A DNA stretch of 64,000 nucleotides from Megascapheus bottae (GCA_024803745.1 JANJXV010000004.1:48625358-48689357), one strand, 5' to 3'; shown: positions 12,234 through 22,757, counted from the first letter of the stretch. Program-made: numbers and translations. The notes: generated by a model not told the origin, from the sequence alone.

Positions 12234-12245
12234 CTGATTCTTCAG

Positions 12246-12362
12246 TACCATGTACACAGAAAAACAAGCTGGAGATGATGCTGGGAATCAAGAGGTAGAG
12301 TGTAGCCTTAAAGAAGCCCAAGGACAGTGCCCAGACACTGAGTTCAAGCCCCAGGACTGCCA
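12246..12362 (+). repeat. IDL-Geo SINE, right half (split copy, part 2)
   Basis: Starts 'taccatgtacacagaaaaac', matching the module boundary motif, and ends 'caagccccaggactgcc'. With 11725-11790 it makes one SINE interrupted by about 440 bp. Confidence 0.85.
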
Positions 12363-12446
12363 AAATATTATGTACATATATATATGTATATGCATATAAA
12401 GAGAATATATATATATAGAAAGAGAGAGAGAGAGAAAGAGAGAGTT
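12363..12446. repeat. (TA)n and (GA)n simple repeat
   Basis: Imperfect TATA/TACA run followed by GAGAGA with interruptions. It sits exactly at the 3' tail of the preceding SINE, a common seeding place for microsatellites. Confidence 0.9.
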
Positions 12447-13239
12447 AGAAAAGAGCTGCTGAGATTTTATTCTTTTCTTTTTAAATTTACTATTTATCAT
12501 GTGCTACCATGATATAGGCTAAAAGTTTTTCTTGAGATTTTAAGCTTACACTTCAATTAATTTTAATACAAACACCTAGTAATCAATCATGCTGACAATG
12601 TACTCAGTGCCAAGCTGGAGAGATAAAAGACCTACACTAAAGCACTACCCCAGCTAGTTGATGTCACCCATCCTGACTGGCAGAAACCATCTATATGCAC
12701 TGTATTTTCTCTGGAATATTTCACTTCCTGCTCTGTTCCCAGGAGCCAGATATTGATATTTGAGAACAAAATATACTGATTTTTCCTATTCTACTCCCTC
12801 ACGTTTCCGAGAAATTGGAAGATAAGAAGAAAGAGAAACACAAGAGAAACAATTATGACCTTTATTTCAGATAAGGATGATTTTAAGATTAGACTAAACC
12901 AAAACCAATAATACACTTCCTGGTGGTGGAAACTGAATGAGGTCATTACACTCACTAGAGGACTCTGAAGAACACGGGGACAAGCCACAGGCCAAGCATA
13001 TTTGAAACAAGTAACAAAAGGGTGCTTTGTTGCCAGGTTAGTTACAAGGAGAAATTGAACCAAATTTGTTCATTGAGCTACCCTGAGTGCCTAATAAAAG
13101 TGACTGAAGAGAGATCTACAAGTTCTTAGAGAAACAGCTTCAGAACAAGAATAAAGTCATGTATTCACTGAACACAAGAGTGCATTGCATTTCAATTTCT
13201 TTTAAAAACTATCTTTAAGTAGTTGTTCAAATGAGGTGC
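12447..13239. other. Unannotated sequence
   Basis: No gene or clear repeat recognised. The 90-codon minus frame at 12791-13063 has a hydrophobic start but no recognisable domain and is probably chance. Confidence 0.45.
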
Positions 13240-14768
13240 CATTTATATAGCAGTTCATGAATACAATGCATCAACATTCTCAACCCCCTCACTGCACTCC
13301 TTCCCTCACTCTTCTCAATTTTGTGGTGTGTACAGCAGAGTAGAGTTCATTCTTTCTTCTTTCTCCCTTTCACCCTTTCATTCTTCTATCTGACTCCTTC
13401 TGGCCACAGGCTCCATATTGAATATTGCATATTGCATGGTCCCATTCCTGACACTTATTTTGTTGGGCATTGACCTAGCATTTCTTTTAAAAAATGGGCT
13501 GGGAGTTTGACCTAAGGTAGAGTACTTACTTGGCATGTACGTAGACCCACATTCAATTTCTTGGTACCACATACATAGGAAAAGCCGAAAGTGGTGCTGT
13601 GGCTCAAGTGGTAGAGATCTAGCCTTGAGAAAGACCAAGGACAGTGCTCAGGCCCCGAGTGCAAACCCCAGGACTGGTAAAAAGAAGTATGTGCTATTTC
13701 AGCTCTCCACAAATTCTCTTCTACTTCAGTTAATTCCATTTATAACATATTGTATACCACCCAACATGTTTCATCCTAGATTTACAGACATATTCTAGCC
13801 ACACAAATGAGAAACACAATGAAGCTTTTGTTTCTCTGCATCTAGATTACTTCATTTAATATAATAAATGTCCAGCAGCAGAATTGCTGGGTCATAGGGT
13901 ATTTTTTGAACAGGCTCCATACTGCTTTCCAGAGTGGTTGAACAAGTTTTCATTCATAAGAGCAGTGTTTTAGAGTTCTTTTGGACATGTATATGCCCAC
14001 AATTTTTGTTTGTTTTGTTGATAATGGCTATCCTGACCTGCATGAGTTGGAATCTCAGTGTTGTTTTGATTTGGATTTCATTTAGGATCAGTAATATTGA
14101 ATATTTCTTCATGTGTCTATTGACTAGATTTAGTTTTTCTTCTGAGCAGATTCTTTTTAAGTCATGAGCCAATTTTTTAATTGGGTTGTTGATTCTTTGA
14201 GAGGCTAATATCCAAAATATACTTAGAACTCAAAAATAATCAAACTCTCAGAAATTAATCCTTAGTGTTCCAAACAGACCTCACCACAGGATAATATTCA
14301 AGCACCATACTGTTATGCACAAAAGGTCAATAGAGACCAAGAAAAGATTCCTTAAGACTTTCAGGGAGAGAGATTCAATTTTTTAAGCTGTAGGTATATT
14401 TTAGATGTAAGGCCCTTGTCACTTGTATGGCTAGAGAAATCTTCCCCTACTCTATGGGCTTTCTATTTAACTTGCTAGCTATGTCCTTAGCCTTACAGAA
14501 ACTGCAGTTTTATTCAATCCCATTTGTCCAAACATTCTTCAATTTGTTGCATTTCTGGGTCCTTATTAAGAAAGTTTTTACCTGTGCCAAGGAGTCGTAG
14601 TGTATCTGCTCTTTCTTCTTGTAAAATTTTCAATATCTACTTTTACCACGAGGCCTTTGATCCATTTGGAGTTAATTTTGGTGCAGTGTGACATGTAAGA
14701 AGGATACAGCTTTAGTTTTCTACAGTTGCTTATCCAGTTCTACCAGCACCATTTGTTGAAGAAGAAAA
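13240..14768 (-). mobile_element. L1 ORF2 segment in inverted (minus) orientation
   Basis: From about 13870 to 14768 this is the reverse complement of L1 ORF2: 'gaattgctgggtcataggg', 'tttagatgtaaggccc', 'ctttctatttaacttgctag' and 'gatccatttggagttaattt' recur at 24370-24800 and 39540-40000. 13240-13493 and 13683-13870 look like more diverged L1 of the same orientation. A segment at about 14206-14368 has no counterpart in the other copies. ORF2 is heavily decayed. It meets a plus-strand L1 3' UTR at about 14770, a twin-priming-like arrangement. Confidence 0.75.
13494..13682 (+). repeat. IDL-Geo-type SINE
   Basis: Complete plus-strand copy: 'gggctgggagtttgacc' start, 'ttggtaccacatacatagg' module junction, right module 'gtggctcaagtggtagag', end 'caggactggtaaaaa'. 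It sits within the older minus-strand L1. Confidence 0.92.
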
Positions 14769-14769
14769 A

Positions 14770-15058
14770 GTTTTATCTTTGTGATTGTTGTTTGTACTGT
14801 GGGCAGTTATTTCTTTTCTCTTTTTCCCCTGAATAGTTAATCTCATGTGGTTACTGAATCTGACTTTGTTACCTCATATATTGAATATATGTATATTAGA
14901 GAGGGAAAACAAGATGATTGGGAGGGGTGGGGGGAGAGAAAGGAAGACAAAAACATGAGAAGCGGCATCAGTGTTCAAGAAGTAATACATCTACTACCTG
15001 ACAAATATAAATGTAATCCCTCTATACATTACACTGACCAAAAAAAATGGTAGAAAAA
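14770..15058 (+). mobile_element. L1 LINE 3' UTR end (sense part of inverted L1)
   Basis: Plus-strand L1 3' UTR: 'tctcatgtggttactgaatc', a G-rich run at 14914-14938, 'acaaaaacatgagaagcgg' and a terminal A-run after 'ctatacattac'. The preceding ORF2 sequence is in the opposite orientation. Confidence 0.85.
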
Positions 15059-15464
15059 CAAAAACAAGAAAAACTGAAAGGGAGAAAATATTCATTATGT
15101 AAGGAAAACCAGTCCTAATAACTAGATTTCTCAGCAAAGGCCAGTAAAGCAGGAGAGTCTGGAATGAAGTTTGCCCTGAATTAAAGGCACACAACTTCTA
15201 ACGAAGAATAGTGTACCAGGTAAAAATTGAGAGACAAAGAAAAACCTTACACAATAAGGAAAAATTTCATCAATTTTCTTGACCAGCATCACAGAAGATA
15301 CTTAAAGACATACTACATATAGAAAACAGGAACATGATATTGGCAGAGAAATGGTCTTGACCAGAGAATCAGTTAAATACAGTAAGAAGTGATGAGTCAT
15401 ACCTCTTAATAAGAAAGACAGCATGGCAGAAACTACCAAACACTTCTCAGTCTTAACTCTCAAT
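15059..15464. other. Unannotated sequence
   Basis: A-rich sequence following an L1 tail; 'ccagtcctaataactag' and the rest match nothing I recognise. The minus frame at 14994-15194 spans the L1 tail and is not a gene. Confidence 0.45.
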
Positions 15465-15502
15465 ATATTTTTTAAATTTTATTGTAAGGTTGGTGTATAG
15501 AG
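15465..15502 (-). mobile_element. Very short L1 3' terminus
   Basis: 'ttaaattttattgtaaggtt' followed by 'gtatagaggg' matches the start of the L1 3' end at 62055, but only about 38 bp remain before a plus-strand ID element begins. Confidence 0.5.
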
Positions 15503-15575
15503 GGTTGGGATGTAACTCAGTGGCAAAGTTGTTGCTTAGCAACTATAACATTGTGGATTCAATTCCCAGTAATAA
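15503..15575 (+). repeat. ID element (tRNA-Ala-derived SINE)
   Basis: 'ttgggatgtaactcagtggc' (A-box region), 'gttgcttagcaac', 'ggattcaattcccagt' (B-box), then an A-rich tail. Monomeric ID form, diverged. Confidence 0.8.
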
Positions 15576-15612
15576 AAAAGGAAATAAAATAGTACAGTAA
15601 ATAAAACAAACA

Positions 15613-15712
15613 AAGCTGGGTGCAGTGGCTCATGCCTGTAATCCTACCTATTTATAAGGCTGAGATCTGAGGATTGCAGTTCAATGCTAGCCCAGTAACT
15701 AAAGACCATGAA
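15613..15712 (+). repeat. B1-like SINE monomer
   Basis: Clear 7SL-type start 'gctgggtgcagtggctcatg' and 'cctgtaatcctacctattta', then 'ggctgagatctgaggattgc'. The right half is missing where a minus-strand L1 3' end begins at about 15715. Confidence 0.88.
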
Positions 15713-15995
15713 ACTTTTTTTAATTTACAGTTACATTTGTTATTATTACATATATTTTATTATAATAAATAAAAGGGTTACATTATATTCTTCAGATAGA
15801 AGATGTATTACTTCACAAACATTGATACCCCTACTCATGTTCTTGTCCCTATTTTCTTCCCCCCATCCCTCCCCTCATCTTGTTTTCCCTCCTTCCCTAT
15901 GCTTTTTCAGATAAACATATACACAATATATCACCTAGCAAGGTAAGATACTGTAACAATATGAGATAACCACGGGACAATAAAAGAGATGAGAA
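15713..15995 (-). mobile_element. L1 LINE 3' UTR end (minus part of inverted L1)
   Basis: T-run, 'aaaagggttacattatattc', the C-rich complement of the G-rich UTR at 15855-15893, then 'gcaaggtaagatactgtaac'. At about 15996 it switches to plus-strand ORF2, as twin priming leaves behind. Confidence 0.88.
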
Positions 15996-16795
15996 ATATT
16001 AGAATTCTTAGCCAGAGCAATAAGGCATGAAGTAAGCATAAAAGGGATCCAAATAGAGAAAGAGGAAGTGAAACTTTCCCTCTTTGCAGATGACATGATT
16101 CTGTATTTAAAGAACCCTATAGACTCCACTCCCAAGTTGCTTGAACTAATTCGAAACTTTGGCAAGGTAGCAGGATATAAAATTAACCTTCAAAAATCAA
16201 CTGCCTTCCTATATGCCAACCATGAGAGGAACGAGGCACCAATCAGGAAAGCAATAGCCTTTTGCTACAGCCTCAAAGAAAATAAAGTACCTAAAAGTTA
16301 ACTAAGAGTGTAAAGGACCATTTTGATGAAAACTTTAAAACCCTGAAAAAGGAAATTAAACCAGAACTGAGGAAATGGAAAAACCTACCTTGCTCCTGGA
16401 TTGGAAGAATTAACCATGAAAATGGCAACCTTGTCAAGGGCTATCTACAGATTCAACGCAACACCCATCAATATCCCAATGTCATTCTTTAAAGAAATAG
16501 AAGAGGTAATCCAAAAGTTCATATGGAATAATAAAAGACCCTGTATAGCAAAAACAATTCTCGGCACAGAAGGAATTACGATACAAACTTTAGACTCTAT
16601 TACAGAGCTATAGTAGCCAAAACAGATTGGTACTGGCACAAGAACAGGCCTGAGGACCAATGGAATAGAACGGAAGACCCAGAAATCAACCCACAAACCT
16701 ATGGCCACCTAATCTTTGATATGGGAGCCAAAAATTGGAATGTAAGAAAGACAGCCTCTTCAGCAAGTGGTGCTTGCAAGATCATGAAACTAGAA
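15996..16795 (+). pseudogene. L1 ORF2 reverse-transcriptase fragment (inverted part of L1)
   Basis: Encodes part of the L1 reverse transcriptase. The frame from 16068 contains [10 protein letters not shown]; the FADD motif at 16083-16094 holds the two metal-binding aspartates. Next come the 'KINLQKS.AFLY' segment and, in the next frame (16401-16613), the post-RT region with [14 protein letters not shown] and [11 protein letters not shown]. The intact protein would nick DNA and copy L1 RNA on the chromosome. Here it is broken by a stop after VPKS, frame changes and loss of both ends, so it is inactive. It lies head-to-head with the minus-strand L1 3' UTR at 15713-15995. Confidence 0.93.
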
Positions 16796-16799
16796 ATTT

Positions 16800-16868
16800 G
16801 GGAGGGGTAGAGTGATAACCTTGAGCTGAAGAGCTCAGAGTTCATGCCCCACAATCAAAAACAACACA
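16800..16868 (+). repeat. Composite SINE right-end fragment
   Basis: 'ccttgagctgaagagctcag' and 'gagttcatgccccac' followed by an A/C-rich tail; only the ID-like right monomer end remains. Confidence 0.65.
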
Positions 16869-16884
16869 CACAAAAAATAAAACA

Positions 16885-17790
16885 ACAAAAACTTTGTCAA
16901 TTCTTAATGAACTTAACTATTCAACTAAAATAACATCGATTGACTAGTTGGATCAAACAGAAAGATGCACCCATCTGCTGTCTTTAAGAGACACTTCTTG
17001 CCCACAAAAGCAAACCTATTCTGGAAGTGAAATATTGGAATAAAATCTGTTAATTAAAATGGCCCCCATAAACAATCTAGAATTGAAACTCTAATACTGG
17101 TTAAATTAGACTTCAAATTGAAATTGATGAGAAGAGACAAAGAAGTACATTATATACTAATAAAGGGATCTCTCCTCCAGGATAATATAACAATTCTAAA
17201 TATCTATACACTAAATACTGGAGCAGCTAACTTCATTACCAAATACTGTTTATCACACATAGATCCAAATACAGTGTTTGTTTGTTTAACCTATCACTGT
17301 CACCTGTACATAGATAAACCCAGCAAGAACCCAACAGAGAAATCTCAGAACTAAATAACTAAATAACTGCATTGACCCACTAAGCTTAAAAGATTGTCTC
17401 ACCCAGAGGCATCAAAATATACATTCTTCTCAGCAGCACATGAAACATTGTCCAAAATAGATCCTATTTTAGACCACAAAGCAAATCTATGCCAATTCAG
17501 AAATATAGAAATTATTCCCTGCATTCTGTCAGACCACAACAAAATACAATTAGAGCTCAATCCCAAAATCAACCATAGAAAATTCTGTAACTCATGGACA
17601 CTGAATGACAAATGGGTCATTGTAGAGTTCAGAACATTCAAATATTTATGGAATTTAAAAACAACACACAGGATCCCATCTCTCTGGGACACAGCAAAGG
17701 CAGTACTCAGAAGAAAACAACAAATTACAGAAATCTCAAATCAACATTTGATGATGCATCATAAGCTTTGAGACAAAGAGGAACATGCCA
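16885..17790 (+). pseudogene. L1 ORF2 endonuclease-domain fragment
   Basis: Decayed AP-type endonuclease domain of L1 ORF2. Frame 17118-17354 shows RRDKEVHYILIKGSLLQ and ITILNIYTLNTGAA; frame 17394-17771 shows YTFFSAAHETLSKID and LSDHNKIQLEL. The SKID aspartate and the SDH histidine (17529-17537) are catalytic positions of this family. It normally nicks target DNA at T-rich sites. The N-terminal part (about 16910-17000) contains stops, and the fragment ends soon after the domain. It lies downstream of the RT fragment although EN precedes RT in an intact ORF2, so it is a separate, older L1. Confidence 0.9.
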
Positions 17791-17946
17791 ACTCCAAATA
17801 AGTAGATGAAAACAAATAATAAAATTTAAAGGATATGTATCTTTTTCAAGCTACCCAGTTTGTGCTACTTTGCTGCAGCTATCATAGTAAATTTACAAGA
17901 TCTTGATGTGCAAAACTATATGATACTTCTATGTGCAGATTAAAAT
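17791..17946. other. Short unannotated spacer
   Basis: AT-rich sequence between the endonuclease fragment and the next L1; it supplied the target site duplicated at 17947. Confidence 0.5.
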
Positions 17947-19264
17947 AGTTGAATTCTGATCAACTCACAGACCTATGGCCACCTAATCTTTATAAGGGAG
18001 CCAAAAAAATAGGATGGAAGAAAGACAGGCTCTTCAACAAATGTTGCTGGCAAAATTGGTTAAGTACCTGTAGAAAACTCAAGTTAGATCCTTGTATATC
18101 ACCAGTATTAATTCCAAATGGAGCAAAGACCATGAAGTCAAGGCAGATACCCTGAACAATTTTCAAGAAGAAATAGAGGATACACTAAATCTCCTTGGCA
18201 CAGGTGAAAACTTTCTTTAAAAGATCCAGAAACACAACAAATTAAACAAATGGGACTGCATTAAACTGCAGAGCTTCTGTATGACAAAGGACATAGTTAG
18301 CAAGTTAAACAGAAAACCCACAGAGTGGGAGAAGATCTTCACTAGCCACACCACAGACAGACAGACAAGGGCCTCATATCTAATATATGGTCAAGAAATC
18401 TGATAAAAACTGATGCTGGTGGGGATGTGGCCAGGAGGGATCCCTACTACACTGTTGGTGGGAGTGCAAACTCATTCAACTACTATGGAAAAAAACTGAA
18501 CATAGAGCTCCCCTATGACCCAACAATTTCACTCCTTGGCAGTATGTCCAGAAATAGGGACATACTAAATTCATTAACACATTGATGTTCATTGCAGCAG
18601 TATTTATCATAGCAAAAATATGGAACCAACCCAGATACCCCTCAGTAGATGACTGGATCAAGAAGATGTGGTACTTATGAACATTGGAATTCTATGCTGC
18701 CATTAGAAAGAATGATATCTCCCCATTTGTAAGGAAATGGAAAGACTTGGAAAACATCATATTAAGTGAAGTAGACCAGACCCAAGGGACCATAGGCTCA
18801 ATTGTTTCCCTCATTTGTAATCATTAGTACACACCTAGGACTCTCCTAGCAGAGGAATGCAATAGCACAAAACCTAGATACATAAGGTCATATAGGATGA
18901 GACTAAATGAAAGGATCTCTAGGATATTGAAACAATATCTTTATCTTATGTGATTGTTCTTAATGTACTATGTTATTTCTCTTTACTTTTTTTGCCCTTA
19001 TGGTAATCTCATGTTGTTACTGAATATGACTTGGTTATTTGGTATAATGCATATACATTTATCTGTTTATTTGTAGTAGGGAAGGGAAGGGGGGAAATAA
19101 AAAGCTTGGGAGGGGGTGGGGAGGAAGTAAATAGGAACAAAAATATGAGCAGGGGTATCAATGTGCCAGAAGAAATGCGCCTATTACCTGACCAATGTAA
19201 TGGTAACCCCTGTATACATGAAATAAAAACATTAAATAAGTGAATAAAAGCAGTTGAATTCTGA
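17947..19264 (+). mobile_element. 5'-truncated L1 with 13-bp TSD
   Basis: L1 body 17960-19251: ORF2 C-terminal region ([12 protein letters not shown] start, 'ggtggggatgtggcc', 'ggaaccaacccagataccc', 'tggatcaagaagatgtgg'), then the 3' UTR with a G-rich run at 19079-19127 and an A-rich tail. The 13-bp direct repeat 'agttgaattctga' at 17947-17959 and 19252-19264 fixes both ends. ORF2 has several stops and shifts. Absence of anything upstream of the C-terminal region marks 5' truncation during target-primed reverse transcription. Confidence 0.95.
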
Positions 19265-19611
19265 AGAACTGATGATATTAAATTCCAGTGAGAAAAGTGA
19301 AACTATTTTTGGTTGTAATTGAAAGTGAGGTAATCACTTTGGAAGACAGTTTCACATATTTTTATGAAATATTGTGCACAGTACATACTCCTAAATATAT
19401 GTATCTAATTTGAAGTCATTCTATATAGAAAAAACCTACCTACCAGTATTTATAAACATTTTATAGATAAAGTTCTCCAGTTTGGAAGCAACCAAGATAT
19501 CTTCTAGGTGGAAGTGACCAAAATATCCTTTAATACGTGATGCCCTATTCAGCAGATTACCACTCAGCAACAAAAAGAAGTAAAATACTAAGATATAGAA
19601 AATCACAGACA
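19265..19611. other. Unannotated sequence
   Basis: AT-rich; nothing recognised. Confidence 0.5.
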
Positions 19612-19800
19612 AGTCACATCCAAGTGGCTTATGCCTATAATTCTATCTCCTGAGAAGATCAAGATCTGAGGATCATGAAGAGCCAAGTGTGTAAATGAAT
19701 CTGTGAGTCTCTTATTTCCAATTAATCAGCCAAAAATAATCATGTGTAAAGATTTAAAAATAAATATTAAGCAAGAGTGTGACACCTGAATTTAAACCAT
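19612..19800 (+). repeat. B1/ID composite SINE, diverged
   Basis: 'gtggcttatgcctataattc', 'gatcaagatctgaggatca', 'tttccaattaatcagcc' linker and a worn right half ending 'gaatttaaacc'. Confidence 0.75.
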
Positions 19801-19807
19801 GTATTTA

Positions 19808-19832
19808 CACACACACACACACACACACACTT
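19808..19832. repeat. (AC)n microsatellite
   Basis: About 12 uninterrupted AC units at the tail of the preceding SINE. Confidence 0.95.
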
Positions 19833-20720
19833 AAGTCTCTTTTGTTACATAAAAACAAGACAATTTAAAGTGCTTCTTAATATGTGACATTCTCAAAAGA
19901 CAAAAAAACTATAGAGTAAATGATAAGTGATTACCAGAAGATTAGAACATTGTACAGAGAAGAAAGAGTTGCTTAAGTGAAGATTTTAGAATTTGAAGGT
20001 TAGTGAAATTATTCTGTATGAGGATATGTGGTGGAAATATGATGTTTTGAATGTGTTAATTTTTTTAACACGGAGAATTCACAGTATTTACAACAAACTA
20101 AAGAATAATATATGAGGTCAGCCCATTACAGGCAAGAATTCTGTTATTCTAATCCTATTATAAGTTGTTTAATAACTTCAGTGAAAGAAATAGAAAGAAA
20201 CGTGCTGATTTAAATGGCTTTAGAAATAAAACAAATCTGGAAGACAAAAGGCCATGAACTCCATGCAAGCACTCCACTCTTGTTTATAAAGTAGTCTCAT
20301 GCAACAGTGCAAATTAGCAGTCCTCATACTGACTTAGTAACACACTGAAATTAGACAGTCAAATAAATGTATAGTGAAGGACAAGAGCCAGAATTTTCAT
20401 TGTGGAGAGAAAGGTTATGAATAAGAAAGGATGGGAGACTAAAACAATCTATTAGGTAATGGATTTGTGTTGGAGACATACGTGTGAACCCATTACAGAT
20501 GCAGATAATTACAATGAGTTATATACTGATTGATAGTCACACATGTTTTCCTTCTGGAAGCTCAAGGACTGAAAGAGCTACCATAAATATAATGTGGCAT
20601 CTGGAATGACAGTATGGAATAGTGAAGTGAGTCAGGGTAAAACTTAAAGGAAAAAGCCTCTATATTTAATACACTAAAACTGGCTCATTAATTATAATAA
20701 TAGGGCAGGATGCAAATAAG
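19833..20720. other. Unannotated AT-rich sequence
   Basis: No gene, RNA or repeat recognised. Confidence 0.5.
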
Positions 20721-20987
20721 GAAAACTATTCCTTTGCTGTCCCTTGGTTATCTCATATTGTTACAGTATCTCACTTTGTTATCTGATATATTGAATTTAT
20801 TTGTATTTGGTTATTTGAAATTTGATAGGGAAGGGGGGAAAACCAAGAGGGGGGTGGGGTGGGGGAGGGTAATCGGTACCAAGACATGTGAAAAGGGTAT
20901 CAATGTATGTGAATTAATGCACCTTCTATGTGGCAAATATCATGTAACCCTTTTATTAATTACAATAAAAATATTAAAAAAAGATAT
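20721..20987 (+). mobile_element. L1 LINE 3' UTR end, 5'-truncated
   Basis: Only the 3' UTR: 'ggttatctcatattgttaca', a long G-rich run at 20829-20870, 'accaagacatgtgaaaaggg', terminal 'ttacaataaaaatattaaa'. The 105-codon frame that reads through it is 3' UTR, not a gene. Confidence 0.92.
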
Positions 20988-21855
20988 ATGTGAATACCCT
21001 GTAGTTTTTCTTTACCTTCTTCTGTAAATGTTTAAACTGCTATAAGAAAATGCACAACCAACATTCTAGCCACTCTGGATGCTGTTGCAGAAGGATTGTA
21101 AATTTGTGGCCACTTTTAGGAGAGTTAGACCCTATTGCAAAAATAAAATACAGAATTAAAGGGCTTGGGACATGGGTCAATAGTAGATTTCTTACCTAGA
21201 AAAATCTAAGACCCTGGGATAAAATAGCCATTAACATAAAGAAAGTTCAAGGAAAGGAAATAATGACCTCACTCAAGTTATTACTCACTGGAGGAAACTA
21301 AAAATACATGATAACTAACTGCCAATTTGGTTAAATGTAAATAAATTTCCAGTGGTGTTACAACTTAGTGTATATGACACTGTAAATTCATTTATTGAAG
21401 CCTAATATCCATTGCAGGTATATGTGAATTAAAAGGAAAATGAGTTCATCAGGACAGACCATAATTTATGTGTGTAAAAAGGAGATGAGAGATATTTATT
21501 TTGCTTTGTTTTTTTTTAAATTGCACTGAAGAGAGGCCATCTGAGAACTCAGCAAGAACATAGCTGCTTAAACTAAATAGTATCAGGCATCAACATTCTT
21601 GGTGACTTGATCTTGGATTTCCCAGGCCTGAAGAATGTAATAAAGCAAATATCTGTTGTTTAAGCCATCCATGAGAAGAGTAACACAAATAGGTCTTCAT
21701 AGTTACATGTCATTGTTATTTCCTGCATTTGTATTGTGATTATACATAAACTACCTTTGTATTCTATAATTTTTTTTATAAAAAGATTATGAACAGAGTT
21801 AAAATCATAACAAATGAATGTCACTTCAATTCAAATACTATTATAATGAATTGTC
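20988..21855. other. Mostly unannotated; possible worn ID element
   Basis: About 21160-21235 ('gggcttgggacatgggtcaa', 'ttcttacctag') resembles a decayed plus-strand ID element. The rest is AT-rich with no recognisable feature. Confidence 0.4.
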
Positions 21856-21897
<42 letters not shown>

Positions 21898-22065
21898 TTT
21901 TTCTCTCTCTCTCTTTTCTTCCTTCCCTCTCTGCTGCATCCCTCCCTTCCTCTGTCCCTCCCTCCTTTTCTTCCTTCCTTCCTTCCTTCCTCCCTCTCTC
22001 CCTCTCTCTCTTCCTTTCTCTCTCTCTCTTTCTCCCTCCCTCCTTCTCTTCTCTTCTCTTTTATC

Positions 22066-22124
<59 letters not shown>

Positions 22125-22177
22125 CTCTTTCTTTCTTTCGTCTGTCTTTCTTTCTTCGTCTGTCTTTCTTTCCTTAT
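21856..22177. repeat. Pyrimidine-rich (CTTT)n/(CCTT)n tract
   Basis: About 320 bp almost entirely C and T on the plus strand, blocks of CTTT, CCTT, CCCT and CT. It touches the tail of the minus-strand SINE at 22178, so it probably grew from that SINE's A-rich tail as (AAAG)n. The 123- and 137-codon frames of Ser/Phe/Leu are repeat artefacts. Confidence 0.97.
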
Positions 22178-22312
22178 CTTAGGGCTTGAATTCAAGGCCT
22201 AGGCACTGCCTCTGAACTTCTTAGTTCAAGGCTACCACTCTAGCACTTGAGTCACAACTTAACTTCTGGCTTCTTTTGTGTTTTATTGGATGTGAGAGTC
22301 TAATGGACTACC
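22178..22312 (-). repeat. Composite SINE, partial
   Basis: Minus-strand right half: 'gggcttgaattcaaggcc', 'gaacttcttagttcaaggc', 'ttattggatgtgagagtc'. The left monomer is lost. Confidence 0.75.
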
Positions 22313-22582
22313 CATAAATATAAAGCATGGATGTCATTGTTTATAAGGGGCATTTTTTATTATTAATTGTTGAATTAAGTTTGATATTATTGCTTTAATG
22401 ACTTTGTCTCAACTTGATTCAAACATTGCAAATACATATTATAGCATGTTAATAAATGACAAAGATTATTCTCAAATTTTCATCTTGAAAACATTTATTT
22501 TTGGGATGCAATGCTTTTCATTCTTTTGAAGTGCAACTTATAAAATAACAATGTTCACTACTAGTATTAAAAATAATAAAAT

Positions 22583-22757
22583 AGGCCAGGAGTATGGCCT
22601 AGTGGTACAGTAACAAAGCCCTAGGTTCAATTCCTCGGTACCACATACTGAGAAAAAGCCTGAAGTGGTGCAGTGGCTCAAGTGGTAGAGTTCTAGCCTT
22701 GAGAAAACAAGTACAATTATGAGGCTCTGAGTTCAAGTCCCAGGACTGGCAAAAAAC
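22583..22757 (+). repeat. IDL-Geo-type SINE
   Basis: 'ggccaggagtatggcc', a deletion inside the left module, 'ggttcaattcctcggtacca', 'gtggctcaagtggtagag', end 'cccaggactggcaaaaaac'. Confidence 0.9.

Noticed and set aside
17394..17771. A 125-codon frame that could be taken for a gene
   Set aside because: It matches the L1 ORF2 endonuclease domain (FFSA, SKID, LSDH motifs) in a broken element.
20710..21027. A 105-codon frame with Gly/Lys-rich centre
   Set aside because: It reads through the G-rich L1 3' UTR.
21789..22202. Open frames of 123-137 codons rich in Ser, Phe and Leu
   Set aside because: Produced by the (CTTT)n/(CCTT)n microsatellite; two frames are open together and no domain is present.
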